DNA of 64,000 nucleotides from Chamaecrista fasciculata. Taxonomy: Eukaryota > Streptophyta > Magnoliopsida > Fabales > Fabaceae. The translations under genes were made by a program, and so were the position numbers. The stretch spans positions 256,764-320,763 of the forward strand of contig QANZ01012086.1 of NCBI GenBank assembly GCA_003254925.1. Reading direction: 5' to 3'. The notes beneath the pieces were generated by a model. It saw only the letters and a list, made by a program, of their open reading frames with translations. It did no database searches and was not told where the DNA came from. Positions 33,211 to 44,170 of this stretch are shown here, piece by piece (the stretch's first letter is position 1; each line of letters opens with the position of its first letter).

Positions 33211-36200
33211 ATGGCTTACCACAAAGTTTTCTTCTTCATTCTGGTCTTATGTTTTGTGCCATCTTTGTGTGATACTGATACAGATGTTCTGATGAAGTTC
33301 AAGAGCTTCTTGTCCAACGCTAGTGCCTTAAACAACTGGAATTATAACTCAAATATCACTCTCTGCAAGTGGGTTGGTGTCATATGCCGAAACGGAACGT
33401 CGTTTCATGGTTTGAGACTCGAGAAAATGGGACTAAGTGGCACTATAGACATAGATACCTTGGTGGGGTTGTCCAATATGCAGAGTTTTAGTGTCATTAA
33501 CAACAATTTTGAGGGTCCAATGCCAGGATTTAACAAGCTTAGGAGATTAAAGGCATTGTTTTTGTCTAATAATAAGTTCTCTGGGGATATTCCAGATAAT
33601 GCCTTTGAGGGTATAAATCACTTGAAGAAGGTATACTTGGCTGAAAATGAGTTCATAGGTCATATTCCTAAGTCCCTTGCTGAATTGCCTAGGCTTCAGA
33701 TTTTGGAGTTGCAAGGAAATCATTTGGAAGGCAACATACCGGAATTTAAAAGCCATGATCTCGTTGTGTTTAATGTATCTAACAATCGGTTGGAGGGTGA
33801 AATACCAGGAAGCGTGAACAACAATGAACCAAGCTCTTTTTTTGGTAAGTGGGTCTTCATATTTTTCATTAATTTTTCACCAATTTGATTCTCACTCCTT
33901 CGCCAAATTCAACCTCTTTCGTCTCTAATATTTGCTATATGATGTTTTAGGTACAATGGAACTTTCATTAGACATGTGTAGCCTGAAATGAAAATATAAA
34001 CCTTTGATATTTATACACTATGCTTTTTTGAAATCTTGATTGTTTTCTCTCTCCTCGTTTTCTTACAACTGTCAAGAACTTCCCTTCAATATGTTACATA
34101 ATTAAGGTGCAAATCACTATAGAGGATGGGAGTAGAATTTCCCGGATATTCAGAAGACTCAGCAAGATATTGTGTTTTTCAGGACATAACAAATATATAA
34201 TCTTATAGGTTTATAAATTATAAAAAAAGGGATAGTTTTATTATGTAAGTTTCAGACCTGAAGCACACTATATTGCACAGCAAATATATTAGTTATGATT
34301 ATATATATGAGTAAACATATAAATTGGTCCCTCTAAAATACACAAGTAAATAACTCAATCCTTGAAAGTTTATTTTACACTCTTTAATTCTTAAAAGTCA
34401 TGTAACAAATATATTGTCTCTATTAGTTAATCCTTAAGAATATAAGTTTAAAGGATTAAGTTGTATTGACTCTGCAACTTTCAAGAATATAAGTCTATAA
34501 ACTAAACTTTCAATAACTGAATTGTAAATTTGTATATCTCTTTAGGGACTAAATTATATGTATACCCTTCATATATTCTACCTACATACCATGTTGATGA
34601 TGATGATGGTGGCTGCTATTTTCTGTTACAACAGGCAACAGCCTATGTGGAAAGCCTTTGAGCCCCTGTGAAAGAAAGAAACGCAAAACTCTTCTAATTG
34701 CTATAGTAGTGGTGGCTGTGATTGCCTTGGCTTCCATAATAGCAGTGATGTTCATCCTTAAACGCAAGAAGCAAAAATCTAAGAGTGAAACCAGTCAGGA
34801 AGTACTAGAATCCCAAAACAGTGGAGGATTGATGAAGAAGAAGGAGGTAACACCTCCTCAGTCAATTGATTTAACAGCAGAATTCAAGCAGAATGAAAGT
34901 GGAGACTTGAACTTTGTTAAGAAAGACAGAGAGAGATTTGATCTTCAAGATCTTCTAAGAGCCTCAGCTGAAGTTCTGGGAAGTGGTAGTTTTGGGTCAA
35001 CATACAAGGCTATTGTTTTGAATGGGCCTGCAATGGTAGTGAAGAGATTCAAGCATATGAATAATGTTGGTAAAGAAGAGTTTTTTGAGCATATGAGAAG
35101 GCTTGGAGGATTATCTCATCCCAATCTTCTCCCTCTGGTTGCATTCTACTTCAGAAAAGAAGAGAAGCTTCTGGTTTATGACTTTGCTGAAAATGGCAGC
35201 TTGGCTAGTCATCTCCATGGTATCTATCATCAATTCACATCTCCTTCACTTTCATATGACCATACTGTTCTAAACCATGCATATCAATGTGTCAGATAAA
35301 ATTACAAGGAGGAATCAGGAAACTCATTTTTTAGTCCCTGAATTCATTTTAAAATTATAATTTCATTTTTAAATATTGAAAATATATTTTTTAGTCACTG
35401 ATTCTTTTTATATAAATATTGACTATACATTTAAAATCTTGTTTCTAAGGACTAAATTATAATTTTAAGATAAATTTAAAGACTAAAAATAAATTTTCAA
35501 ACAAACAAAAGGCATATAAGTATATAACTTAACAAGAAACAATAAATTAACAGCTAAAGTGTAAATTTGGTTCCATATCTTAGGCTCAGTTCTCAATTTG
35601 GTTCCATATATTTTTTTGTAGCACTTTTGGTCCCATATCTTTGGGTCAGATCCAATTTGGTCCTATATTTTTTTTTAGGGTAAATTACACTTTGGTACCC
35701 TGTGGTTTGAAACTTGACACTTTGGTACCCTGTGGTATTCTCCATTAACACTTTGGTACCCTTTGGAGCTATTTTGTAATTTTAACCATAACAAATTTTG
35801 CAAAAATTACATATTGACCCCAAAAAATTTTCAAAAAATTACAAATAGGTCCCTGGATATATATTATATAGGGACTAAAATGAAAAATTTAAAATTTTTT
35901 TGGGGTCAATATGTAATTTTTGTAAAATTTATTATGGTTAAAATTACAAAATAGCTCCAAAGGGTACCAAAGTGTTAATGGAGAATACCACAGGGTACCA
36001 AAGTGTCAAGTTTCAAACCACAGAGTACCAAAGTGAAATAGGGTCAAACCACAGGGTACCAAAGTGTAATTTACCCTTTTTTTTATGCAGATTTGGTCAC
36101 ATATCTTTAAATTATTAACTGCATAATTGGTCCTATATCTTTGGGTCAGGTTTAGAAATGGTCTCATATCTTTACAAAATGATTAACTAATAGTTGAATT

Positions 36201-37215
36201 TTTTGCAAAGATATGAGATTAATTCTGCAACTTAACTAAAAGATATGAGACAAAAAATTATATGGGACCAAAATTGGGATCTGTTGCAAAGATATAGGAC
36301 CAAAACTACAACAAGAAAAGATACAAGACCAAATTAGAAACTGAGCAAGAGATCAAATTTGCAATTTGGCCTAAATTAACAGAAAGATCAACCTCACACA
36401 AACTGAGTCTCTCATGTGAGCATAAACACAATGACAGATTACTTAAAGAATATGAGGATCATTGTGATCTAACACGAACTCATAACATATTATATATTTT
36501 GCCTGAATATCATATTATATTTACTTAGTAATCTCCAACAAACACTAATTGTTGTTTGAACATAACAGGTAGAAGGGGTTGTGGGCTAGACTGGCCTACA
36601 CGCTTAAAGATCATAAAAGGAGTAGCTCGAGGATTATCCTACCTCTACACAGAATTCCCAGAGCAAAACCTCCCACACGGCCATCTGAAATCCTCAAACG
36701 TGGTTCTAGACTCATCCATGGATCCACTTCTCACAGAATACGGCCTCGTCCCAGTAATGAACAAGAACCACGCACAGCAATTCATGGCGGCGTATAAGGC
36801 CCCAGAGGCGAGTCAATTCGACAGACCGAACCACAAGAGTGATGTGTGGTGTTTAGGGATTCTGATTCTGGAACTTCTGACGGGGAAGTTTCCGGCGAAC
36901 TATCTCCGGCATGGTGGTAAAGGCGAGAATTCAGATCTGGCGACGTGGGTGAATTCGGTGGTGAGAGAAGAGTGGACTGGGGAAGTTTTTGATAAGGAGA
37001 TTATGGGTGCGAGAAATGGAGAGGGGCAAATGCTCAAGTTGTTGAAGATTGGGATGTGTTGTTGCGAATGGAGTGTGGAGAATCGATGGGATTGGAAGGA
37101 GGCTGTGGAGAAGATTGAAGAAGTGAAAGAGAAGGATGATGATGGCGATGATTTCTCCAGTTTCAATAGCTCCAGGACTGAAGAAGGAGATTTCTCTTTC
37201 CCTCTCTCTCAATAA
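33211..37215 (+). CDS. LRR receptor-like kinase, pollen-receptor (PRK) type, probable pseudokinase
   Basis: Three exons: 33211-33844, 34635-35219, 36569-37215. They total 1866 nt and encode 621 residues in exact frame. Order: signal peptide (about 1-20); LRR N-cap ('CKWVGVICRNGTSFHGLRLE'); about five to six leucine-rich repeats to residue 205; transmembrane helix 230-253 after 'CERKKRK'; juxtamembrane 254-312; kinase-like domain from about 325. The glycine loop LGSGSFGSTY (326-335) and VVK lysine (K348) are present. The catalytic loop reads HGHLKSSN (443-450), so the HRD Arg and Asp are lost, and the DFG position reads E-Y-G (463-465). This matches PRK-type receptors of pollen tubes, many of which are catalytically weak and act as scaffolds (e.g. 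for RopGEFs). The tail is acidic and serine-rich. Intron 2 (1.35 kb) contains one element nested in another. Confidence 0.88.
34315..34575. repeat. Possible fold-back repeat in intron 1 of the receptor kinase
   Basis: 'ATATAAATTGGTCCCTCTAAA' at the left and 'TTTAGGGACTAAATTATATG' at the right are imperfectly inverted. Between them are several 'CTTTCAAGAATATAAG'-type inverse repeats. No target duplication could be fixed. Confidence 0.4.
35543..36381. mobile_element. Fold-back MULE-MITE copy 4 (intron 2 of receptor kinase), itself interrupted
   Basis: A perfect 10-bp duplication TAAATTAACA (35543-35552 and 36372-36381) flanks an 819-bp element, 'GCTAAAGTGTAAATTTGG' to 'AAATTTGCAATTTGGCC'. Removing the nested element and one target copy leaves about 410 bp, the same size as the other copies. 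Arms contain 'GGTCCCATATCTTTGGGTCA'. Confidence 0.85.
35669..36085. mobile_element. Second-family fold-back element nested in copy 4
   Basis: Inverted termini 'GGGTAAATTACACTTTGGTA' (from 35678) and the inverse (to 36076) are bounded by TTTTTTTTA on both sides (35669-35677 and 36077-36085), a 9-bp duplication. The arms repeat 'ACTTTGGTACCCTGTGGT'; the centre is a long palindrome around 'GACCTATTTG'/'GGGACTAAAATG'. It inserted after copy 4, giving a relative age. Confidence 0.85.
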
Positions 37216-37261
37216 TTACCTCCTTCTCTCTCACGTTTCAACACTTCTCAATTTCTCTTCA

Positions 37262-37679
37262 TTTTGTTTTGGCCAAACTCCTAATTCTGTCCCATATCTT
37301 TTGTTCAATTTTCAATTTGCTTCTATATCTTTTTTTGTTGCACTTTTGGTCCCATATTTTTGGGTCAGGTCCCAGTTTAGTCCTATATCTTTTTTTTGTT
37401 GTAGATTTGATCCCATATATTTGGGTCAATTGTGTAATTGATCCTATATTTTTAGGTCATGTGCAGAAGTCGCTTCATATTTTTGCAAAAAGATCAAGTA
37501 ACGATTGATTATTTTGCAAAGATATGAGACCAATTTTGTAACCTGACCAAAATATATGAGACTAAATTGGGACGTTTTGCAAAGATTTGGGACCAAAGTG
37601 CACCAAAAAAAGATATAGGACCAAATTGAGATCTTAGCAAAATATATGGGACCAAATTTTCACTTTGACCTTTTGTTTT
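37262..37679. mobile_element. Fold-back MULE-MITE copy 5, 3' of receptor kinase
   Basis: A perfect 9-bp duplication TTTTGTTTT (37262-37270 and 37671-37679) flanks a 400-bp element, 'GGCCAAACTCCTAATT' to 'AAATTTTCACTTTGACC'. It starts 55 bp after the receptor-kinase stop codon, so it is likely inside or next to the 3' UTR. Confidence 0.85.
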
Positions 37680-37969
37680 TCTTTCTTTTGATTTCACCAA
37701 GTCAAAACTCAATAATCAATATATGACTCTTTCCCTGCACTGTACACTAGTCTTCGTCAAGCTTCAAGCGAAAATGATGACGGAAATAGTAAGAAAGGAC
37801 TATTATCAGTGGATTATTGTATAAATAAAGTAATAATGCAATCATCGTCATTCTTATACGATTTTTGGTTTTTTGGAACAATGCACTGCTCAATTTATGA
37901 CACAATATCTAGCTTGGTGTTTCTTCATTTACCCTAACGCCCAAATTTTCGCAGAGTGTAAAATCTTGT

Positions 37970-38436
37970 TTATTAAAAGGTTAAAGGTTCATTTTGGTCC
38001 TAAATGTATAGCCTGATGTTCATTTTGGTCCCTTATGTTTCAAAATATTCAAATTGGTCCTAAATGTTTGTAAAATATTTTATTTTGGTCTTAAACTATT
38101 GAATATGACTTGTTTCAAGAGTACTTTTTCTATCCATTGTAGGCAAACAAGGTCAAATCAATCCTAAAAGTAGACCGCTCGTTTCATAGTTAAACAACCA
38201 AAGTTGATTATATCTCACTCGTTTCAAATTTGAATACAACGAATTCAGAGTTACGAGTTCCTCTTAACAAGTTCTTTGAACTTGAAATGAAAGACAAGAG
38301 AAATATGACTAAATTTAATAATTTGAAACCAAAATAAAATATTTTACTAACATTTAGGACCAATTTAAACATTTGAAACATATAAACCAAAATGAAGATT
38401 AGAGCATACATTTAACATCTTTTGACCTTATTAAAA
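37970..38436. mobile_element. Fold-back MULE-MITE copy 6, upstream of RNASEH2B
   Basis: A perfect 9-bp duplication TTATTAAAA (37970-37978 and 38428-38436) flanks a 449-bp element, 'GGTTAAAGGTTCATTTTGG' to 'AACATCTTTTGACC'. Arms use 'TTTTGGTCCTAAATGT', so this is a sister subfamily. It ends about 460 bp before the RNASEH2B start codon. Confidence 0.85.
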
Positions 38437-38898
38437 ATTACATTATCTACATGAAATTTTAAAAAAGAAGAGGTGAGAGGTCGCGCCACAGAGAAATGAA
38501 ATTGAAAACCTCTGCTTTTATTTTTGATTTTTTCTTTCCCACTTTACTTATTAGGGCGCCACAAAGCGGCAAGCCACGAAAACAAACAAACACCACTCAA
38601 CCAAAAGAAAAACAAAAACCTCAGTCTCCTTCATCGCACGGCATCATCACGACGACATCACCATTTCTCTTAAAGAAATTTCTTTCTTCTTGATTCGCTG
38701 GAATACGTACGTATCCAAAGCGTATCGGTGTCTGTTAGTACGTATTCGACACCGATACTTGGGGATTTTGCACGTATCAGTGCTTCCCAGTTTTCTTTAT
38801 TACAGAAAAGGGGAACGAAGTTTCAGAATCCTGCACTTAGTCAACTTTTAGCGGTTGCTAGGGTTGTGAAAAGCCTTTGTTCTAAACCCTATAGTTCC

Positions 38899-41800
38899 AT
38901 GGGTTGGTGCGAAGGCCTCGACGAACCTCGGGTTCTCATTGGACCTGGTAATTTCATTGTTATTTCTTTTAACTCCAAATATGCCTCTGATTTTCTGTTT
39001 AGGCTTTGAATCTGCTTGTTTTTGTGCGTCAGTGAGTCATTGCTCAGTAATATGTATGTTAAATTACCAACCTTTGTGCCGATGCTTTATTTGATCTTCT
39101 GCTATATGAGTGTAGATCCTGGTACAAATGGAAATGGTATGGGACACTTGCTTTTGCTTCGTCATCCCAAGTCAGGTATTTCTATGAAAATCCGGAATTC
39201 TTTTATGCCGTTCAGCTTTTATTATTACTTGTTAAAAATTTTAATACTATTTACTTAATGCGTTGGTTAGATGCTACATAAATAGTGAGATAAGCACTAA
39301 CATGTTTTCATTTGTTTGAAGGAAATGCTGCGCGTTATCTCTTTGTAAATGGGATGCTTCAAGAGCTTCAGTGGTTTAAGAAATCATATGGATCATGGTT
39401 CTTGGGGGATTACATATGTGAAGGTTAATTTCTGGATTTGCTAGGCTACAGTGTGTTATTTTAGAACTCCTTACATTTTTCATGGTCGCGTATATTCAAT
39501 TGATTAGTTGGCATGATGTACATTACTATCTATTATTTTTCTTCTCCATAATGAAACTTTTCAGTATCGCTAGCCAACATTTTTTCTCCTCACGTTATTA
39601 GCTTAGATTGAATGAAATTATTTCAACTCTGTTTATTCTGTAACCATTCTATAGATCTCTTTCTTATAACACAAAGCTATATTGACTACATGATGGCCAA
39701 AAAAAAAGCTATATTGACTACATAGTGTTGGTGTAAATTCTTTTCAAACATTGTCAGCTTTGTCATTATTTTTTTTCTTTTATAGATGGTCGGCTGTATT
39801 TATCCACTCCAGTGGATCCTGTTTTCATTATGTTGCCGATTTTTGAGGAAGCTAGAATGAAGGTAATTTTTTGTTTCTTTTTGGCCAAATGTGCCTGGGA
39901 AGACGTTCACTGTTTTCAATTTATCTCTGTTATGAGTTAATTAATGATTAGCTATTTTTGAAAAGACCAGATTGAAGTTTCAGTAGCACCATTTGACTAC
40001 CTCATATATATAACCAAACTTTCCCATTAATATTTCAAGTTTTCAACCATAGGAATCTACATACAAAGTCAGATACATCTGTTTGTCAGGTTCTCAAAGC
40101 TTCTACTTGTTATGAGGATTTCCTTTTTCTTTAATATTTTTGAGGACTGTAAATTTGTTATTAGGTGTTGATTGCGCTGTTATATTTATGAACTTCATTT
40201 GTAGTCATAGCATTGGAAATTGGATGCATGCAGATACAGGATTTTACATTTTCTAAATATAGAAATGTTAAAAATATGCTCTTCTCTGTCAGAGCCAGAA
40301 AGCATCTTCAGTTATACTTTATTTTAAGAAAGAGTTTGTTTCAATCATCATTTAACTGCATGCAGAAAGGGGATGATCCTGGGAAATTCAGGCAATTGGA
40401 TGAGATCTTGTTTGTCGATGGGTATCCCGAATATCAGCAGTTGATGTCCACAGCAGAGAACTGCATGCAAGTAGTTTGTGAAGTCAAAGGTGATATGTAC
40501 ATTCCTTGATAGGACTCCTCTATTATGCTGATTGTTGATAACCATGCTTATCACTTTAGGCTAGGATGTAATTTTTTCTTTTTGCTGTTCTTTTTTCTCC
40601 CCAGGAATACATGTCTCTGACTTATGATCTCGATAATGGTATATATTCTCTAGGTAGTGTTGTTGCAATAATATTGTCCAATGAGGAATAGCCACAGGTT
40701 GTCTATTAGGTACTAATAAGAGAAAAAATGCACCTAAACCCTGCCAACATCATACTTCCATATGACTATGGTTATTATATGTGATTCTGGTGATTAATTT
40801 TCACCTCTTCCTGTCCCCGTGCATTTGCAGAAGTAGGATCAACAAAATTCTTTAGGCTTGATGACTCAAAAGTTAAACGTTGGCTGTACTGTAAGGTGTG
40901 TCTACATATCCTCGCTGTTGATTTAGCGTACAGGATTTAGCTGCATAATAAATTTCTTTCTCCAGTTATCATGAAGCAAGTACAGTATTCAAAGAACTAA
41001 AGTCTGATTTATTATATTCTTGCTATAAATGTGACTAATTATAAAACATGGCTAATATATTTCCACATATTATTTACTTGGGATTACTAACCTGGCTTCA
41101 GGGTTGGCTTTTAGTACATGTATCCCTTGGGTTTATTGTAAGAGTGCTCTTACTGTTCTAGTTAGCCAGGGGTATACATTTGGCCTTACTGATTTAGTTG
41201 CTTGGAAGTTTACTACTATTGTTGAACCTTTTATTAATTTTGATATATCTTATTTTAGGTTTGTCAGCTAAAACAGACACTACCCAAGCTAGACAACAAC
41301 TATGCAGCCCGAGAAGAGAAAGACACGGGTAAAGTTTGTAGACTGTCTATTACTGTACATTTCTACTGACTTCTGGAAATTTTCCTCTGGTTGAGGCTAA
41401 ACAGAGATGAGGCAATAGAGATTCTGTTAATGACAGAGACTGATAAGGTGTTGTAGCAGAAAACTGGGTCTTAGAGCATGTGCTTGCAGATATGCTCTCA
41501 GAAATTTGCACTTTTCAAAACTGTGTATAGTGTTTTCGTACATAATGATGATGAAGCTAGATTGGCAACTTGTGGAACTGATGTTTTTGAATGAGTAAAT
41601 GCAGGTTGAAACATTTTGTGTAGATTTTTAATCTTGTGTACTGGATTGAAAGAAAAATAATCATATCTTTTATTTATAACAATACACAGAATGGAAAAAG
41701 GACTGCAGAATATTGGTTTTGTTTTTTTATTAGGGTACCTTCTCTCTAAATCTAAACTGGTTTATGAGGATGGGCAATGCACTCAATAGAATACACGTCC

Positions 41801-42484
41801 ATGAAAATGTCTCTTTTGCATAATATGTTCCATGTACGCCTGTGTATATATATATTAGAATACCGTATCTGTTCTTTTACAATATGCCCTTGTTTATAGA
41901 TATTGGTGGTGATGCTTCTGTTCACTTGAAGAGCATGTCTGGTTCATTCATGCCGTTCATTAACATACTGATGTTACTGGTGCAGTGTTTGATGCGGTCT
42001 CAATATTAGGAGAGTACTTGAAGGATGAACCTTGGTTGCAGTTTTTGTGTACCCACCTTAAGTATGGCCTTTGACTATGTCATATCACAGTTTTTCCTCT
42101 GATATATTTCTTGGGCCTAAAAGAACTTAAATGCAGGAAACGAGTAAGATCCTTTCAGATGCCTTAACTCACAAGGAGTATTTTAATTTTGCAGGTTAAA
42201 CATACTAGAGGTTACTGGGAAAGCACAAGTAAGTGATGCAGCTAGGAGTGACCCGGGCTTTGTCAATGAGTTACAGGTATTTTCAGATACATCATACATC
42301 ATACAAGAAGATACTTGGAGTTTTCCATTCACAAATTGATTATTATTATTAATTTCATCAGGAAAAGAGTGATGATAAAAAGGCTGCAGCGAAAAAGGGA
42401 AGACAAGGCAAGAAGGCAAAAATAGAGACAGAATCACACAACATCAGGGACATGTTTACCAGAGCTTCCCGCAAGAAAAACTAA
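38899..42484 (+). CDS. RNASEH2B: Ribonuclease H2 subunit B
   Basis: Ten exons: 38899-38947, 39116-39175, 39322-39423, 39786-39862, 40366-40489, 40831-40895, 41259-41328, 41986-42061, 42195-42276, 42362-42484. They total 828 nt and encode 275 residues in exact frame. The ATG at 38899 (MGWCEGLDEPRVLIGPDPG) is the first in-frame ATG; the open frame runs further upstream but only from a GTG. The N-terminal part has 'LLLRHPKSGNAARYLFVNG' and 'YLSTPVDPVFIMLPIFEEAR', typical of the RNase H2 B subunit. The triple-barrel core binds the A and C subunits; the complex removes ribonucleotides from DNA and RNA:DNA hybrids in the nucleus. The middle ('VFDAVSILGEYLKDEPWL') is the helical B-subunit domain. 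The lysine-rich tail ends 'HNIRDMFTRASRKKN', a degenerate PCNA-interaction (PIP) motif. Confidence 0.92.
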
Positions 42485-42489
42485 GCCAT

Positions 42490-44165
42490 TTTCCATTTGG
42501 TGAAAACTGAAAGAGGGAGATTTAATTTGTCATTAAGTAATGAGATAACAGCTGAGTCAGATCTTAGTTTATATCCTCCCACCTATCTTGAGAACATATT
42601 TAATGTATTGTCAATTGTGTCCATATCACTTTCTGTATCAGATAGATGTACTTTATTTATCTTGTTTTTCTTGTTTTAGATTAGCTAATCTTTACTCTTC
42701 ATCTCCTCATGTGGTCCCTAGTGCAATTGGAGATTGTTGATGACTTTTTTGTTTCTAACTTGTTTTTTTTTTTTGGCATTAAATGAAGGGATTAGATTAA
42801 TATAAAATTACTTATAACATGTTAAATTTGTTTTGTAAGATCAATCATGATATAAAATAAAATTATATATAACATTCTGTGAACTAATTGTTGAAGAGTC
42901 AATGTAAATAAAGTTGTATTTGGAGAATATATAAAATATAATCTTTTGTAAAACTAATGAATGAAGAGTGAATATAATTAAAGATGTGATTAGAGAACCT
43001 TTATATCAAACATAAAAAATTAGTTTTTTCTTAGATTAAAAAGCCATGCAGTCCTCAATCTCTATTGTCTCCCATGAATGTTTGCATATGATTATAGTTT
43101 ATGTATTTTTGGTTTTTGGTAACATCTGAATATCTACTTATCACTTATTAACACACGTTTCAATAAAGTGAGTGGTTTAAAACATAACGGGCCGTTTAAT
43201 GTAATATTTTAATAGACAAGATAACAAGCCTCCAATCTTTTGTTTTCACTTGTCAGCTTATCAAGCCCAACCACTATTTTCTACACTCTTGCTTTCCAAT
43301 AAATACCGAATAAAATCACAGAATTAAAGAAAAAGAAAAATTTTGCAATATCCTTATTGATTTTTATAATTTTCGGAAACGTATACTTAAAATTGTAATA
43401 AATTGCGGTTGATTAAAAGCGTGTGTTTTTTCCACCGTCCTCTTCCATCCCTTTCGTCTTGGAAACTGAAAAGATTGAAATATACTTTTTTTTTTTTTTT
43501 TCTGCTGCACTTCTTCTCTTCATCCACAACCTGCAGCTGCAAAAGGTAAAATTTTGATAAAAGTCAGATTATGAACAAGTTTTCCCACTAGCATAGTGAT
43601 AAACAACATTATAATCTCATCACTCACCAGTTGTTTCTATTCTGAATTGATTGCTCTTTCAATACTCTCCTTTTTGTCTTCAATTTGATGCTTAATTAGT
43701 TGCATGAGGTTTTATGCTGTGGTGTTAGTGATGACGCATGTGTCTTGATTCAGATTTTAAAGATTTTAGCACGTCAAGTTATCCTCGAGGCCTATTAAAT
43801 TGAAGTTGTATGCAAAAAGAAGAATCAGTCACTCATTTTTTGAAGTAAGAATTGATCATTAAAGTAGTCGAAATACACATTTGGAGTATGACGTAGTGGG
43901 CTAGATTTAGAGAATGAGATTCGTTTCTAATTGAAGAATCCTTCAGAATGAGATGCCCTATCTCTCAGAATCTGAATTTCTTTTTGCCTTAGAGGTCATT
44001 TTCAAAGCAGAGGCACCGTTAAAATCACAAGGTCGTCATATATATATACATTAATTCCATTCTCACTTATTTTTATTGATCATTTAGGTTACAAGTTTGT
44101 AAGTTTACAAATATCAGAAAAAGGTTACAAGAGAGTGGAGACCATCCCTTGATTTCTGAAGTAAG
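42490..44165. other. Intergenic and leader region of the nucleoredoxin gene
   Basis: The first 250 bp is probably RNASEH2B 3' UTR. About 42830-43010 holds a diverged tandem repeat of a roughly 70-bp unit ('ATAAAATAAAATTATATATAA' region followed by a related 'ATAAAATATAATCTTTTG' unit). A nucleoredoxin leader exon with donor 'CAAAAG|GTAAAA' (43547) and acceptor 'CATTTAG|GTTAC' (44087) is plausible. Confidence 0.45.
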
Positions 44166-44170
44166 TTCCA

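Noticed and set aside
37136..37508. Plus-strand frames rich in 'FWSHIFGSGPSL' downstream of the receptor kinase
   Set aside because: They are translations of the TTGGTCCCATA modules of fold-back copy 5, not a protein.
38728..38898. N-terminal extension of RNASEH2B
   Set aside because: The open frame upstream begins at a GTG and has no ATG before 38899; the family N-terminus starts at the ATG used.
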